The notes beneath the pieces are model-generated. The model was given only the letters and a program-made list of their open reading frames with translations, was not told the origin of the DNA and searched no databases. From Caballeronia sp. dw_19 (GTDB taxonomy: Bacteria; Pseudomonadota; Gammaproteobacteria; Burkholderiales; Burkholderiaceae), in the NCBI RefSeq assembly GCF_018449515.1, contig NZ_JAAVUQ010000019.1, positions 97,841 to 161,840 of the forward strand: a stretch of DNA of 64,000 nucleotides, given 5' to 3'. This document shows positions 1 through 8,247 of this stretch, in pieces. The position numbers and the translations under genes are program-made. Numbering within the stretch: the first letter of the stretch is position 1; each line of letters starts with the position of its first letter.

Positions 1-94
1 CGCCTTCGGCGGCGAGCATGAGCGCGGAAGCTCGTCCGATGCCTTTGCCGGCAGCCGTCACTACGATGTTTTTGCCTTCGACACGCTTGACCAT
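1..94 (-). CDS. Short-chain dehydrogenase/reductase (SDR), N-terminal fragment
   Basis: Only the first 31 codons lie in the window; the gene runs off the left edge. The N-terminus carries the Rossmann dinucleotide-binding glycine motif in the form TAAGKGIGRA, equivalent to the TGxxxGIG of SDR enzymes, so NAD(P) binding is expected. The start is the ATG ending at 94, preceded on the minus strand by a good AAAGGAG ribosome-binding site. The substrate cannot be judged because the catalytic Tyr-Lys part is outside the window. Confidence 0.8.
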   Translation of the reverse strand, partial: MVKRVEGKNIVVTAAGKGIGRASALMLAAEG

Positions 95-336
95 TGATGC
101 TCCTTTTTCGGTAGTTGGTCCCGTCGATGCGGTTCCCCGCATGGGTTTCGTGTCCAATTTTCACATATGAAAAGAATTTTTATAAGTGAAGGTAAACGCG
201 GAGAGGTATTGCAGGAGGGGTTTTCCGCTTGGGCCGGCAGACGGGATAGGGCGTTCAGCCGATGCGGGCAACAAGCGGCGCCAACGAAAACGACCGCGCG
301 TGATACCGTTCCCCTTTTTCCAGCCAGGAGACGGCC

Positions 337-540
337 ATGCCGACCGGACGAGTAAAGTGGTTCAGCGATGCAAAGGGTTTTGGTTTCATCACGCCGGACG
401 ACGGCAGCGAAGAGTTGTTCGCCCATTTCTCGGAGATCAAGACTGAAGGTTTCAAGTCATTGCTCGAGAACCAGAAAGTAAGTTTCGATATTGGCCAGGG
501 CCCAAAGGGCAAGCAGGCGTCGAACATTCAGCCTGCCTGA
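337..540 (+). CDS. Cold-shock domain protein (CspA family)
   Basis: This 67-residue protein is a single cold-shock domain, the usual length of the family. It shows the two nucleic-acid-binding motifs: KGFGFITP (RNP1-like) near residue 13 and LFAHFS (RNP2-like, usually VFVHFS) near residue 30. The family binds single-stranded RNA or DNA as an RNA chaperone in the cytoplasm. An AGGAG ribosome-binding site lies 6 bases before the ATG. It is a single gene convergent with the permease that follows. The reading is secure; whether it is cold-induced or constitutive cannot be told. Confidence 0.93.
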   Translation: MPTGRVKWFSDAKGFGFITPDDGSEELFAHFSEIKTEGFKSLLENQKVSFDIGQGPKGKQASNIQPA

Positions 541-631
541 AACTTCTTGAAGCCCCTTGGAACTCTGCTGAATCCGCCGGCGCGGCTGTTCAGCGTCGTG
601 CCGAGCTGCTAGCTCAACCGACGCCGCACGC

Positions 632-2095
632 TTATCCCGCGTGCCGCTCCGGATGCCGCAGCCGCGAGTTATTGCGTCCATATGAGAAGTAGATCACGAG
701 CCCGATCACCAGCCAGACCACTAGCCGCATCCACGTGACGAGTGGCAAGCCGGTCATGAGCAGCACGCAAAAGAGGATGCCGAGAATCGGTACGACCGGC
801 ACGCCTGGCACGCGAAACGGCCGGTTCGCGCCGGAGTCGCTGCGCCGCAGATAGATCACCGCGCCGCACACCAGGACAAAGGCGAAGAGCGTGCCGATGC
901 TCACCATTTCACCCAGCACGCTGATTGGCGTGAACGCCGCGACGATTGCAACAACAGCGCCAATCATGGTCTGGCTGAGGTGGGGCGTCTTCAAACGCGG
1001 ATGAACCCGCGCGAACAATCCCGGCAGCAAGCCATCCTGCGACATCGTGAAGAAGATGCGGCTTTGCCCATACAACAGCACGAGGATCACGGTCGTCAAA
1101 CCGGTCAGCGCGCCGATCTTGATGAGGATGGAGAACCAGGTTAGGCCAATCACGTCCACGCCCTTCGCAATAGGATCGGGCACGTTCAATTCGCCATAAG
1201 GCACAAGTCCGGTGAGCACCCCCGCCACCGCTATATACAGGATCGTGCAGATCACCAGTGAGCCGAGAATGCCGACCGGCATGTCGCGCTGCGGTCTTTT
1301 GGCTTCCTGGGCGCAGGTCGACACCGCATCGAATCCGATGAACGCAAAGAACACGACCGCGGAGCCGCGCAGGATTCCGCTCATGCCGAAGTTGCCGAAC
1401 TCGCCCGTGTTCGCGGGAATGAACGGATGCCAGTTCCCGGGATGCACGAAGAACACGCCCAGCGCGAGAAACGCCACCACGACAACCAGCTTGATCGCGA
1501 CCATGATGTTGTTGAGCCGCGCCGACTCCTTGGTCCCCATCACCAGCATGAGCGTAAGGGCGGCGACGATGAAGACGGCCGGCAGATTAACCATTCCCGC
1601 CACCGACGTGCCGTCGGCAAGCTTCACCATGGTGCCGGGAGCAGCTGCCAGTTGGGGTGGAAAGGCAATCCCCACGTTACGCAGCAGGCTGACAATATAA
1701 CCCGACCATCCGACCGCAACGGTGGCCGCGCCCATTGCATATTCGAGGATCAGGTCCCAGCCGATGATCCACGCAAACACTTCGCCCAGCGTGGCATACG
1801 TGTAAGTGTAGCTGCTGCCGCAGACGGGCAGCATGGCCGCGAGTTCGGAATAACACAGGCCGACAAACGCGCACGCAATACCGCCCAGTATGAACGACAG
1901 GATGATGGCCGGTCCCGCGAACTGCGCAGCGGCCGTGCCTGTCAGCACGAAGATGCCGGCGCCGATGATGGCGCCAATGCCCATTGCCGTGATGCTGAGT
2001 GCGCCCAGTGTCTTCGCTAGCGGGCGCTCGCCGCCGTCAGCACTCTTGACGATATCTGCGACGGATTTACGCGCCATGTAACTCGTGTCAGCCAT
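632..2095 (-). CDS. APC-superfamily amino acid permease (cationic amino acid transporter type)
   Basis: A 487-residue polytopic inner-membrane protein with about 12 hydrophobic segments. The N-terminal signature GIGAIIGAGIFVLTG is the unwound first helix that binds the substrate amino group in the APC superfamily, and YSELAAMLP follows in the third segment. Overall it resembles YfnA/CAT-type permeases. An upstream in-frame codon at 2191 exists, but the ATG at 2095 (MADTS) starts just before the conserved region and has a GAGGCGAC ribosome-binding site, so that start was chosen. The substrate is not determinable from sequence. It lies downstream of the DAHP synthase on the same strand with a 328-base gap, so it probably has its own promoter. 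Confidence 0.9.
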   Translation of the reverse strand: MADTSYMARKSVADIVKSADGGERPLAKTLGALSITAMGIGAIIGAGIFVLTGTAAAQFAGPAIILSFILGGIACAFVGLCYSELAAMLPVCGSSYTYTYATLGEVFAWIIGWDLILEYAMGAATVAVGWSGYIVSLLRNVGIAFPPQLAAAPGTMVKLADGTSVAGMVNLPAVFIVAALTLMLVMGTKESARLNNIMVAIKLVVVVAFLALGVFFVHPGNWHPFIPANTGEFGNFGMSGILRGSAVVFFAFIGFDAVSTCAQEAKRPQRDMPVGILGSLVICTILYIAVAGVLTGLVPYGELNVPDPIAKGVDVIGLTWFSILIKIGALTGLTTVILVLLYGQSRIFFTMSQDGLLPGLFARVHPRLKTPHLSQTMIGAVVAIVAAFTPISVLGEMVSIGTLFAFVLVCGAVIYLRRSDSGANRPFRVPGVPVVPILGILFCVLLMTGLPLVTWMRLVVWLVIGLVIYFSYGRNNSRLRHPERHAG

Positions 2096-2423
2096 GATGT
2101 GTCGCCTCGGTCGTACGTTGGTGGGCACGAATTGAACGGGACGCAATGCCCGGATCAACTTGCGGATCACTACGAAAAACGCTTGATGCAAGACGACTCA
2201 CGACCCTCACTGCAACGAGTGAATGACGCTGACGGATTAAGTCTATGCCTAATGAAATTTAATGTGAAGCAACGCAATAACCCTATCTTGCGCGGGGCAG
2301 CGTGCAAGACAGGTGTGGCATGCGCAGTGCTACGGGGGAGAGTTGATCATCGCGTGAGCACGCGATGTGTTTGCGGCAACGCAGCGTTCCACGAAACCAG
2401 GGGAGCTTCGTGGTGAGTCCGTA
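2096..2423. other. Intergenic region between DAHP synthase and permease
   Basis: 328 bases without a convincing gene. On the minus strand it is the 3' flank of the DAHP synthase and the promoter region of the permease. A small hairpin (CTTGC ... GCAAG, around 2287-2312) is visible. No clear promoter consensus was identified. Confidence 0.5.
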
Positions 2424-3542
2424 TCAGTGCTTGCGGCGCTCACGTACTGCAGCAGCGAGCGTTTGCAATACCGGTTCGGTTTGCGTCCAGGCGAGGCACG
2501 CATCGGTAATGGAGACACCGCGGCGCAGCGGTACACCCGGTTTCAGATCTTGCCGGCCTTCTTCCAGGTGGCTTTCGATCATCACGCCAATAATGCGCTT
2601 GTCACCGCCGTTCAGTTGCCGCGCGATGTCCTGACCTACCTCGATCTGGCGAAGATGCGACTTGCCCGAATTCGCATGCGAGCAATCGATCATCACCTGC
2701 TCGCGAAGTCCGACTTCCTTGAGTGCGGCACAGGCGGCAGCGACCCCTTCGCTATCGTAGTTCGGTCCCGTCTTGCCGCCGCGCAGGATCACGTGCGCGT
2801 CCGCGTTGCCGCGGGTTTCGAAGATGGCAGCCATGCCCATCTTGGTCATGCCCATGAACGCATGGCTCGCATGGGCCGCAACAATGGCGTCTGCCGCGAT
2901 CTGCACGCCGCCGTCGGTGCCGTTCTTGAAACCGATCGGGCAGCTTAGTCCCGAAGCTAGTTGCCGATGGCTCTGGCTCTCCGTCGTTCGTGCGCCGATA
3001 GCGCCCCAGGCAATCAGGTCCGCAATGTACTGCGGGCTTAGCAAGTCGAGAAACTCGGTGCCCGTTGGCAAGCCGATGCCGCTGATGTCGAGCAGCAACT
3101 GGCGTGCGCGGCGCAGGCCTTCGTTGATACGAAACGTGCCGTCCAGAAGCGGGTCGTTGATGTAACCCTTCCAGCCCACGGTGGTACGTGGTTTTTCGAA
3201 GTACACGCGCATTACGATCAGCAGGTCGTCGCGGAGTTCGTCAGCGGTGGCCTTCAGCAGATGTGCGTATTCAAGCGCCTGGTCATGGTCGTGAATCGAG
3301 CACGGTCCTACGACAACGACCAGCCTGTCGTCGCGGCCTTGAATAACGTCGGCAATTTCAACGCGGCTTTTTTCAACCAGCGTCTGCACTGAAAGTGGCA
3401 CAGGCAGGTCGTCTTGCAGGAGCGCAGGGGAAATCAGCGGACGGACGGCGCCGATGCGGACGTCGTCGATGCGGGTCGTATCTTGCGTCGAGTCGGCACG
3501 GCCGGCCTCCTGGTCGTGAAACGGGTTGTCGAGGCGGCTCAT
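2424..3542 (-). CDS. 3-deoxy-7-phosphoheptulonate (DAHP) synthase, class I
   Basis: A 372-residue enzyme for the first step of the shikimate pathway, condensing phosphoenolpyruvate and erythrose 4-phosphate to DAHP. Family motifs are clear: GPCSIHD near residue 80, KPRTTVGWKG near residue 115 (substrate and metal site), GARTTESQSHR near 185, and DCSHANSGK near 288. The length and the extended N-terminus match the AroF/AroG/AroH type with feedback regulation. Which aromatic amino acid inhibits it cannot be assigned from sequence alone, so no symbol is given. It is divergent from the GntR-type regulator, with about 290 bases between the starts. It is metabolically unrelated to the transporter next to that regulator. 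Confidence 0.95.
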   Translation of the reverse strand: MSRLDNPFHDQEAGRADSTQDTTRIDDVRIGAVRPLISPALLQDDLPVPLSVQTLVEKSRVEIADVIQGRDDRLVVVVGPCSIHDHDQALEYAHLLKATADELRDDLLIVMRVYFEKPRTTVGWKGYINDPLLDGTFRINEGLRRARQLLLDISGIGLPTGTEFLDLLSPQYIADLIAWGAIGARTTESQSHRQLASGLSCPIGFKNGTDGGVQIAADAIVAAHASHAFMGMTKMGMAAIFETRGNADAHVILRGGKTGPNYDSEGVAAACAALKEVGLREQVMIDCSHANSGKSHLRQIEVGQDIARQLNGGDKRIIGVMIESHLEEGRQDLKPGVPLRRGVSITDACLAWTQTEPVLQTLAAAVRERRKH

Positions 3543-3755
3543 GGGATGGTTCTCCGGAAACAGGGTGACAGCCTTGGATTATCGCATTCGGGCCGCGTTT
3601 TGGGCGGCAGCCAGGACTGGAACACTGGGTCGTGCGCGGGGTCGGACTTGCTGAAATCCAGTATGTCCGTGAGCGCGAGTGAAATAATCGGCTGGCTGGA
3701 TCCTGATTCCGTTCAGACCTGTTTCGATAACAACCTCGCAGGTTTACCCTCAATT

Positions 3756-3766
3756 TAGTCATACTA
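3756..3766. promoter_or_regulatory. Predicted FadR-type regulator operator 1 (before the regulator gene)
   Basis: The core TAGTCATACTA fits the TNGTNNNACNA consensus of FadR-subfamily GntR regulators. It lies about 70 bases upstream of the regulator ATG. The same core (TAGT-N3-ACTA) recurs twice upstream of the adjacent transporter, which suggests autoregulation. Confidence 0.7.
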
Positions 3767-3836
3767 TTTGGAGCTTTTTGCCGTCGTGCTTATGCTATGC
3801 GTACGTCGGCCGAGACCGAGGCATCTTTCACTGAAC

Positions 3837-4565
3837 ATGGACTATCGACATCTCCAGCAAGGCAAAAGCATGCACGGGCGCATCGTGCAGAACCTCGGCA
3901 TGGATATCGTCGGCGGCAAGGTTGCGCCCGGCGAACGCCTGCCCGCCGAAGTGCTGCTGTGCGAAACCTATGGCGTGAGCCGCCCGGTCTTGAGGGAAGC
4001 AACGCGTGTGCTTGTGGCAAAGGGACTGGTGGTGTCGAAGCCGCGGGTAGGCAGTGTCGTCAGGCCACGGGCCGACTGGCACATGCTTGATCCCGACGTG
4101 CTCTACTGGACGCTCAGCAGCGTGCCCGAAGGTGAGTTCTTCCGGTCGCTGCTCACCGTGCGGCGGATCATCGAACCGGCTGCTGCGGCGCTCGCGGCGA
4201 CAAGCGGCAGCGGCGAGGATCTCGCCCGGATCGAAGCCGCTTACACGCGCATGGAAGCGGCCGCCACCGCGCCCGAATTGCTCGAACCGGATCTGGAGTT
4301 TCATCGCGCGATCATGGCCGCCACGCACAACGACATGCTGGCGTACATCGGCAATATGTTGTCGCTTGCCTTGTCCGAATCCATTCGCCTGACCAGCCGT
4401 CATCCCGATACTCACGCGCTCTCCTTACCGCGGCACAAGGCGATTCTCACGGCCATTCAAAGCCGCGATCCGCTGGGCGCGCGTCAGGCGAGTCTGGTGC
4501 AACTCGAAAGCGCGCGGGTCGATGCGGACAGCGTGCTTGATGAGGGCGATACACGGCACGCTTGA
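3837..4565 (+). CDS. GntR-family transcriptional regulator, FadR subfamily
   Basis: A 242-residue regulator. Residues about 10-80 form the winged helix-turn-helix (GERLPAE, GVSRPVLREA, GLV). Residues about 95-225 are the all-alpha FCD ligand domain, with metal-ligand type positions D and H in DLEFHRAI and later histidines. The family usually senses small organic acids or sugar acids and represses adjacent catabolic or transport genes. The ATG at 3837 was chosen because residues before it look non-coding. An in-frame upstream start at 3768 overlaps the predicted operator and is unlikely. No strong ribosome-binding site is visible. Three operator-like palindromes, one here and two before the transporter, point to control of both genes. 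Confidence 0.88.
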   Translation: MDYRHLQQGKSMHGRIVQNLGMDIVGGKVAPGERLPAEVLLCETYGVSRPVLREATRVLVAKGLVVSKPRVGSVVRPRADWHMLDPDVLYWTLSSVPEGEFFRSLLTVRRIIEPAAAALAATSGSGEDLARIEAAYTRMEAAATAPELLEPDLEFHRAIMAATHNDMLAYIGNMLSLALSESIRLTSRHPDTHALSLPRHKAILTAIQSRDPLGARQASLVQLESARVDADSVLDEGDTRHA

Positions 4566-4598
4566 GTCATTGCGTCAGTCTCCATTTAGTGGGAAATA

Positions 4599-4609
4599 TA
4601 GTAAGACTA
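4599..4609. promoter_or_regulatory. Predicted FadR-type operator 2 (before the MFS transporter)
   Basis: The core TAGTAAGACTA sits in AATATAGTAAGACTATT and is a perfect inverted repeat of TAGT/ACTA with a 3-base spacer. It is 64 bases (centre to centre) from operator 3, close to six helical turns, which would suit looping or cooperative binding. Confidence 0.72.
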
Positions 4610-4662
4610 TTTGATGGTCGGCCCGGGTTTACTCCGCTGCCTCCCCGAATCGTTGCGAAATA

Positions 4663-4673
4663 TAGTGTGACTA
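4663..4673. promoter_or_regulatory. Predicted FadR-type operator 3 (before the MFS transporter)
   Basis: The core TAGTGTGACTA sits in AATATAGTGTGACTATT. It shares flanks as well as core with operator 2 and lies about 63 bases before the transporter GTG start, a usual place for a repressor site overlapping a promoter. Confidence 0.72.
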
Positions 4674-4735
4674 TTAAAAACCCCTAAAAGGGCGTCCATT
4701 CGACGGCGCCCATTGGCATAGACAAGGAGACGGAT

Positions 4736-6049
4736 GTGGCTGACAAGCTCGTATCCCCCGCTGAAGTTGCAACCGGCACCGGCATGAATTTTCGCTGGAC
4801 CGTGCTGATATGGCTGGTGGCGGGCGGCATCATCAATTACATCGATCGCGCCAGTCTCTCCATCGCGGCGCCGGAAATGATTCGCGAACTCGGGTTGTCG
4901 CGAACGGAGATTGGTTTGCTCGGCACCGTGTTCGCATGGACCTACGCCGTGATGCAATTGCCGGCGGGATGGGTGATCGACCGCTTCGGCGCGAAGAAGG
5001 CCTACGCCGTTGCCATGATCTGGTGGAGTGTCGCGACCTACATGACCGGCGTGGTCGGATCGGTCAGCGCGCTGCTCGTGATGCGCGCGCTGCTCGCCGT
5101 CGGCGAAGCGCCGTGCTGGCCAACCTCGGCGAAGATCACAGCCGCGTGGTTCCCGACCAAGGAGCGCGGGTTCGCGACGGGCATCTGGGATTCGTCATCG
5201 AAATGGGGCCCCGCGCTTGCGCCCGCTGTGCTCGTTGCGTTGATGGTTGCGTTTGGATGGCGCTCGCTATTTCATGTGGCTGGGTTTGTCGGCATCGCGT
5301 TCGCCATTGTGTTTCTCTTTCTTTATCGAAATCCCGAGCAGAGCAAGCGGCTTTCGAAGGAAGAGTTCGCTTATATAGAAGCGGGCGGAGGCGGGCGTGA
5401 GCGGTCGATCAGCAATTCAACCCACGAGTGGCGCGGACTGTTCACGCACCGCAGCGTGTGGGGCATGATCCTCGGCTACTTCTGCGCGATCTGGCTGTGG
5501 AACCTGTTCCTCGTGTTCCTGCCGCTGTATTTGCTTGATCGCTTTCACATATCGTTCGTACAACTGGGTATCTACGCGAGCATTCCGTGGATCGGCGGCG
5601 CGGTGGGCGAGATTATCGTGGGGTATCTGACGAAGAAGATGGTTGATCGCGGAATGGCGACGCCCATTGATGCCAAACGCATGTGGATCGTGATCTGCGC
5701 GATCGGCGCGGCGGTTTCGGCGGTGGCGATTCCTTTCGTTGACTCATTGGGTGTCACCATCACGCTGATGACGCTGGGCCTTGCGTTCCTCGCGGCGATT
5801 ATTGGCGCTGCATGGGCGCTGGCGTCGGACGTTGCGCCCAAGTCGATGGTCGCGTCCGTCAGCGCGATCCAGAATTTCGGCGGGTATTTCGGCGGCGCGT
5901 TCTCGCCGGTGGTGGCAGGGTTTATCGTCGATAAAACCGGCTCGTATTCGAGCGCGTTGATTTCAGGCGGGTTGATTGCGGGATGCTCGGCGCTGTTTTA
6001 CTGGTTCATGGTGCGGCGGGTGGTGCCGGAGCGGGGAATGGTTGTTTAA
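4736..6049 (+). CDS. MFS transporter, anion:cation symporter-like (sugar-acid type)
   Basis: A 437-residue major facilitator protein with about 12 membrane segments. INYIDRASLS in the first segment and the loop motif GWVIDRFGAKK resemble the anion:cation symporter family (hexuronate, galactonate, glucarate and tartrate carriers). The start is GTG at 4736, with AAGGAGA five bases upstream. A neighbouring ATG at 4734 is in another frame. It is controlled, by inference, by the upstream FadR-type regulator through the two operators in its leader. No catabolic enzyme for a sugar acid is next to it, so the solute stays unassigned. Confidence 0.88.
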   Translation: MADKLVSPAEVATGTGMNFRWTVLIWLVAGGIINYIDRASLSIAAPEMIRELGLSRTEIGLLGTVFAWTYAVMQLPAGWVIDRFGAKKAYAVAMIWWSVATYMTGVVGSVSALLVMRALLAVGEAPCWPTSAKITAAWFPTKERGFATGIWDSSSKWGPALAPAVLVALMVAFGWRSLFHVAGFVGIAFAIVFLFLYRNPEQSKRLSKEEFAYIEAGGGGRERSISNSTHEWRGLFTHRSVWGMILGYFCAIWLWNLFLVFLPLYLLDRFHISFVQLGIYASIPWIGGAVGEIIVGYLTKKMVDRGMATPIDAKRMWIVICAIGAAVSAVAIPFVDSLGVTITLMTLGLAFLAAIIGAAWALASDVAPKSMVASVSAIQNFGGYFGGAFSPVVAGFIVDKTGSYSSALISGGLIAGCSALFYWFMVRRVVPERGMVV

Positions 6050-6110
6050 CGACGCGGACGAGCCTTCTGATTGCCTGCAATTGTGAATCGCGGCCGAGGT
6101 ATGTCTTGGC

Positions 6111-6428
6111 TTAGATGCTGAGTAATCTCAGGTTGAGGGTCTCCTCCAGATCCTGGGTTTGTCCGCAGATCACATGGATAAATATCTGATCGCCTGCAAT
6201 TTCGTAAATGATGCGTTGCTGATTGGTCAAGACTTGTCTGTATCGATCTGGATAGCCGAGCAGTTCCGGAGGACATGCGCCCGACAAGGGGAAATCTTCA
6301 ATCTGGAAAATTTTGCTTTGGAGTTGGGTCTTGATCTCGCTCCAGGTTCCCTTCGGTTTGTGTCTGGCGATGTAATCCCGCAGATCAGCCAAGTCTCTTT
6401 TGGCCGAGTCGAGGATGGTGAGATTCAT
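6111..6428 (-). CDS. ParE/RelE-superfamily toxin of a type II toxin-antitoxin pair
   Basis: A 105-residue protein of ParE/RelE fold: an N-terminal helical hairpin (SAKRDLADLRDYI) followed by strands containing YRQVLTNQQRIIYEI and FIHVICGQTQDLEETL. ParE-type members poison DNA gyrase and RelE-type members cleave mRNA on the ribosome. The sequence does not decide between them, though the LADLRDYI start and TQDLEE end look ParE-like. Its start overlaps the antitoxin stop by 4 bases, so the two are translationally coupled. Codon use is less GC-biased than in neighbouring genes, which fits horizontal transfer. Confidence 0.87.
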   Translation of the reverse strand: MNLTILDSAKRDLADLRDYIARHKPKGTWSEIKTQLQSKIFQIEDFPLSGACPPELLGYPDRYRQVLTNQQRIIYEIAGDQIFIHVICGQTQDLEETLNLRLLSI

Positions 6429-6703
6429 TCCCTATCCTTTTCGTCAAGGCAATCCAGCTCGGCAAAAACATCAGTTGCAGATGAAAACTTACCCTCAGCA
6501 ATCTCTTTTTGGCCCAATGCCAGGATGCGAAGCAGGGCGTTCGTTTGCCGCTGTCGCTCGAATGTATGGATGTCTTGCACCACCAGTTTCGCTTCCCCAT
6601 TTTGAGTAATGATCAAAGGCTCATGTGTTTCCATAAGTTCCGTCACAATCTTCGCCGCATCACTCTTGAGGTAACTGATGGGTTTGATATTCGAGAGCTT
6701 CAT
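6425..6703 (-). CDS. Phd/YefM-family antitoxin
   Basis: About 92 residues. The N-terminal part (MKLSNIKPISYLKSDAAKIV) and ITQNGEAKLVVQD form the Phd/YefM DNA-binding fold. The C-terminal tail from about residue 65 would wrap and neutralise the toxin. The ATG at 6703 matches family starts. An in-frame ATG at 6727 would add eight residues and begins right at the operator, so it is less likely. The antitoxin is first in the operon, the usual order for this class, and should repress its own promoter through the palindromes just upstream. Confidence 0.85.
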   Translation of the reverse strand: MKLSNIKPISYLKSDAAKIVTELMETHEPLIITQNGEAKLVVQDIHTFERQRQTNALLRILALGQKEIAEGKFSSATDVFAELDCLDEKDRE

Positions 6704-6725
6704 ATTGGGTCTCAACGATTTTTGC

Positions 6726-6757
6726 ATGAGTCTAAATATAGACTAAATTTAGTCTCA
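6726..6757. promoter_or_regulatory. Operator/promoter of the phd/parE-type operon: two overlapping palindromes
   Basis: A perfect 14-base palindrome GACTAAATTTAGTC lies at 6741-6754. An overlapping palindrome with arms AGTCTA and TAGACT lies at 6729-6744. Together they give three evenly placed half-sites immediately upstream of the antitoxin. This fits conditional-cooperativity autoregulation, in which antitoxin dimers are bridged by toxin. The AT-rich core also contains a plausible -10 region on the minus strand. Confidence 0.7.
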
Positions 6758-6822
6758 TGTCGATCGGTCTTCGCTAAACGCATTGCCCGACAAGCTGTTT
6801 TTGCCCTCGATTGATCACGCAA

Positions 6823-6856
6823 GAAGGCAGTCTCAACGCAGATTGAGACTGCCTTC
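6823..6856 (-). terminator. Hairpin, likely transcription terminator of the Mn-catalase gene
   Basis: A perfect 13-base stem (GAAGGCAGTCTCA with its complement) and an 8-base loop lie 137 bases beyond the stop of the Mn-catalase on the minus strand. The U-tract is weak (TTCTTGCG), so termination may be partial. It separates the catalase from the TA operon on the same strand. Confidence 0.55.
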
Positions 6857-6992
6857 GCTCTTGCTTTGCCTAAGGCATGCGCTGCAAGGGAGAGAGACTT
6901 GATCACGCTCACTGCAACGGCTTTTAGGGGAGCCTACGCGGTCCGCAACGTACCGGATTTTCCCCGATCACGAGCGCCGCGCTGTTAGACCC

Positions 6993-7874
6993 TCAAACCG
7001 CCGTCGCTTTCCCCGATCCAAGATCGGCGCCGGTCGTCGGATCCGAACTCTTGTCCGATGCCGTGCGCGCGGCCATTGCCTGTAAAACATCCACCTCTTC
7101 CGCTGACACTCCCACGGTCGCGAGTCCATCTCCGCCATCCACGGCGGGTTGCGGATCTTCCACGAACCTCCAGTCGCCGCCTTCGTTCCACGGTCCGCGC
7201 ACTGCCGGCTCGTTGCCTTGCGACATGTTGTAGTAGACGCTTGTAAATTCCGGCACCCCCGGTAATTTGCCTTGCGGGAAATTCGGCTGGATGGAATGCA
7301 GCGCTTTCTCGAACGACTTCTGATGCGCAATTTCACGCGTCATGAGGAACCCGAGCGCTTCCTGGATACCAGGGTCGTCGGTGACATTGATCAGGCGCTC
7401 ATACACGATCTTGGCGCGCGCTTCAGCCGCAATATTGGAGCGCAGATCGGCAGTCGGCTCGCCAATGGTGTCAATATAGGCCGCCGTCCACGGCACGCCT
7501 GCCGAATTCGTGAGCGCAGGACCGCCGCCGTAGAGAAGGGCGGTGGTGTGAGAGTCGTTGCCGCCAGAAGTCATCGACCGATACAACTCCGCCTCCTGCT
7601 CGACCGCTTCGGCCAGTTGACCCTTTGCGCCTTTGTTCAGCATCGCGACGATTGAACCGATGATTTCCAGATGGCTCAGCTCCTCCGTGGCGATATCGAA
7701 CAGCATGTCCTTGCGGCCCGGATCGTCTTCCCCTACGGCTTGGGTGAAGTAGCGACAGGCTGCGGCGAGCTCGCCCTGCGGGCCGCCGAACTGCTCGAGC
7801 AGCAGGTTGGCGAGACCCGGATTCGGCGCGGCGACACGGACGGTGTATTGCAGGCGTTTGTTATGGACAAACAT
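6993..7874 (-). CDS. Manganese catalase (dimanganese, non-haem)
   Basis: A 293-residue ferritin-like protein that converts hydrogen peroxide to water and oxygen. The expected dimanganese ligands are present: E35 (GPQGE), E65 and H68 in EELSHLE, E151 in AEARAKIVYE and H184 in REIAHQ. The N-terminus MFVHNKRLQY is typical of the family. The C-terminal 60 residues are the usual poorly conserved extension. The ribosome-binding site is AAAGGAG. It is probably cytoplasmic, or spore/stationary-phase associated as in other bacteria. A second, unrelated catalase of HPII type is encoded at 41.4 kb. Confidence 0.95.
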   Translation of the reverse strand: MFVHNKRLQYTVRVAAPNPGLANLLLEQFGGPQGELAAACRYFTQAVGEDDPGRKDMLFDIATEELSHLEIIGSIVAMLNKGAKGQLAEAVEQEAELYRSMTSGGNDSHTTALLYGGGPALTNSAGVPWTAAYIDTIGEPTADLRSNIAAEARAKIVYERLINVTDDPGIQEALGFLMTREIAHQKSFEKALHSIQPNFPQGKLPGVPEFTSVYYNMSQGNEPAVRGPWNEGGDWRFVEDPQPAVDGGDGLATVGVSAEEVDVLQAMAARTASDKSSDPTTGADLGSGKATAV

Positions 7875-8247
7875 AGGTAGTACTCCTTTAATAGTTTATC
7901 GTTCGGCTTTTTTAAGCGCGCGAAAGGCGTGCAGAAGCACGCGAAATCGTCGCGATAAAAACAGAACGAAGGTGGCGAATTGCTCCGGACAGCAACGCGA
8001 TACAAAAACCTCGTCACACCCAACCCTGGGCGCCCGGGTCTCAGAGCGGCGAAATGCTCTGGCGTACAAGCGGCAATTTCGCCGCGAGGGAAAAGGGACT
8101 GCGATGACAACTTCAGCATGGCCCGTTCCTGAGGCGCCGCGGCCCGATTTCCGGCTTCTCCAGACCATGGTGAGTTGGCTAAAAACCTTGACGCACTGCA
8201 AAAACCAGCCTATAACCATCTCATTGGATGGTAATGGGATGTTTTTG
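7875..8247. other. Divergent intergenic region, Mn-catalase / RHH protein
   Basis: 373 bases between the divergent catalase and the downstream ribbon-helix-helix gene. It is open in the frame of the latter back to 7807, but the translated stretch has no recognisable domain and the conserved part begins at 8248. Promoters for both genes are expected here; none was identified by eye. Confidence 0.45.

Noticed and set aside
7807..8247. Long N-terminal extension of the RHH protein
   Set aside because: No domain character, and it overlaps the divergent Mn-catalase start. Conserved sequence begins near 8248.
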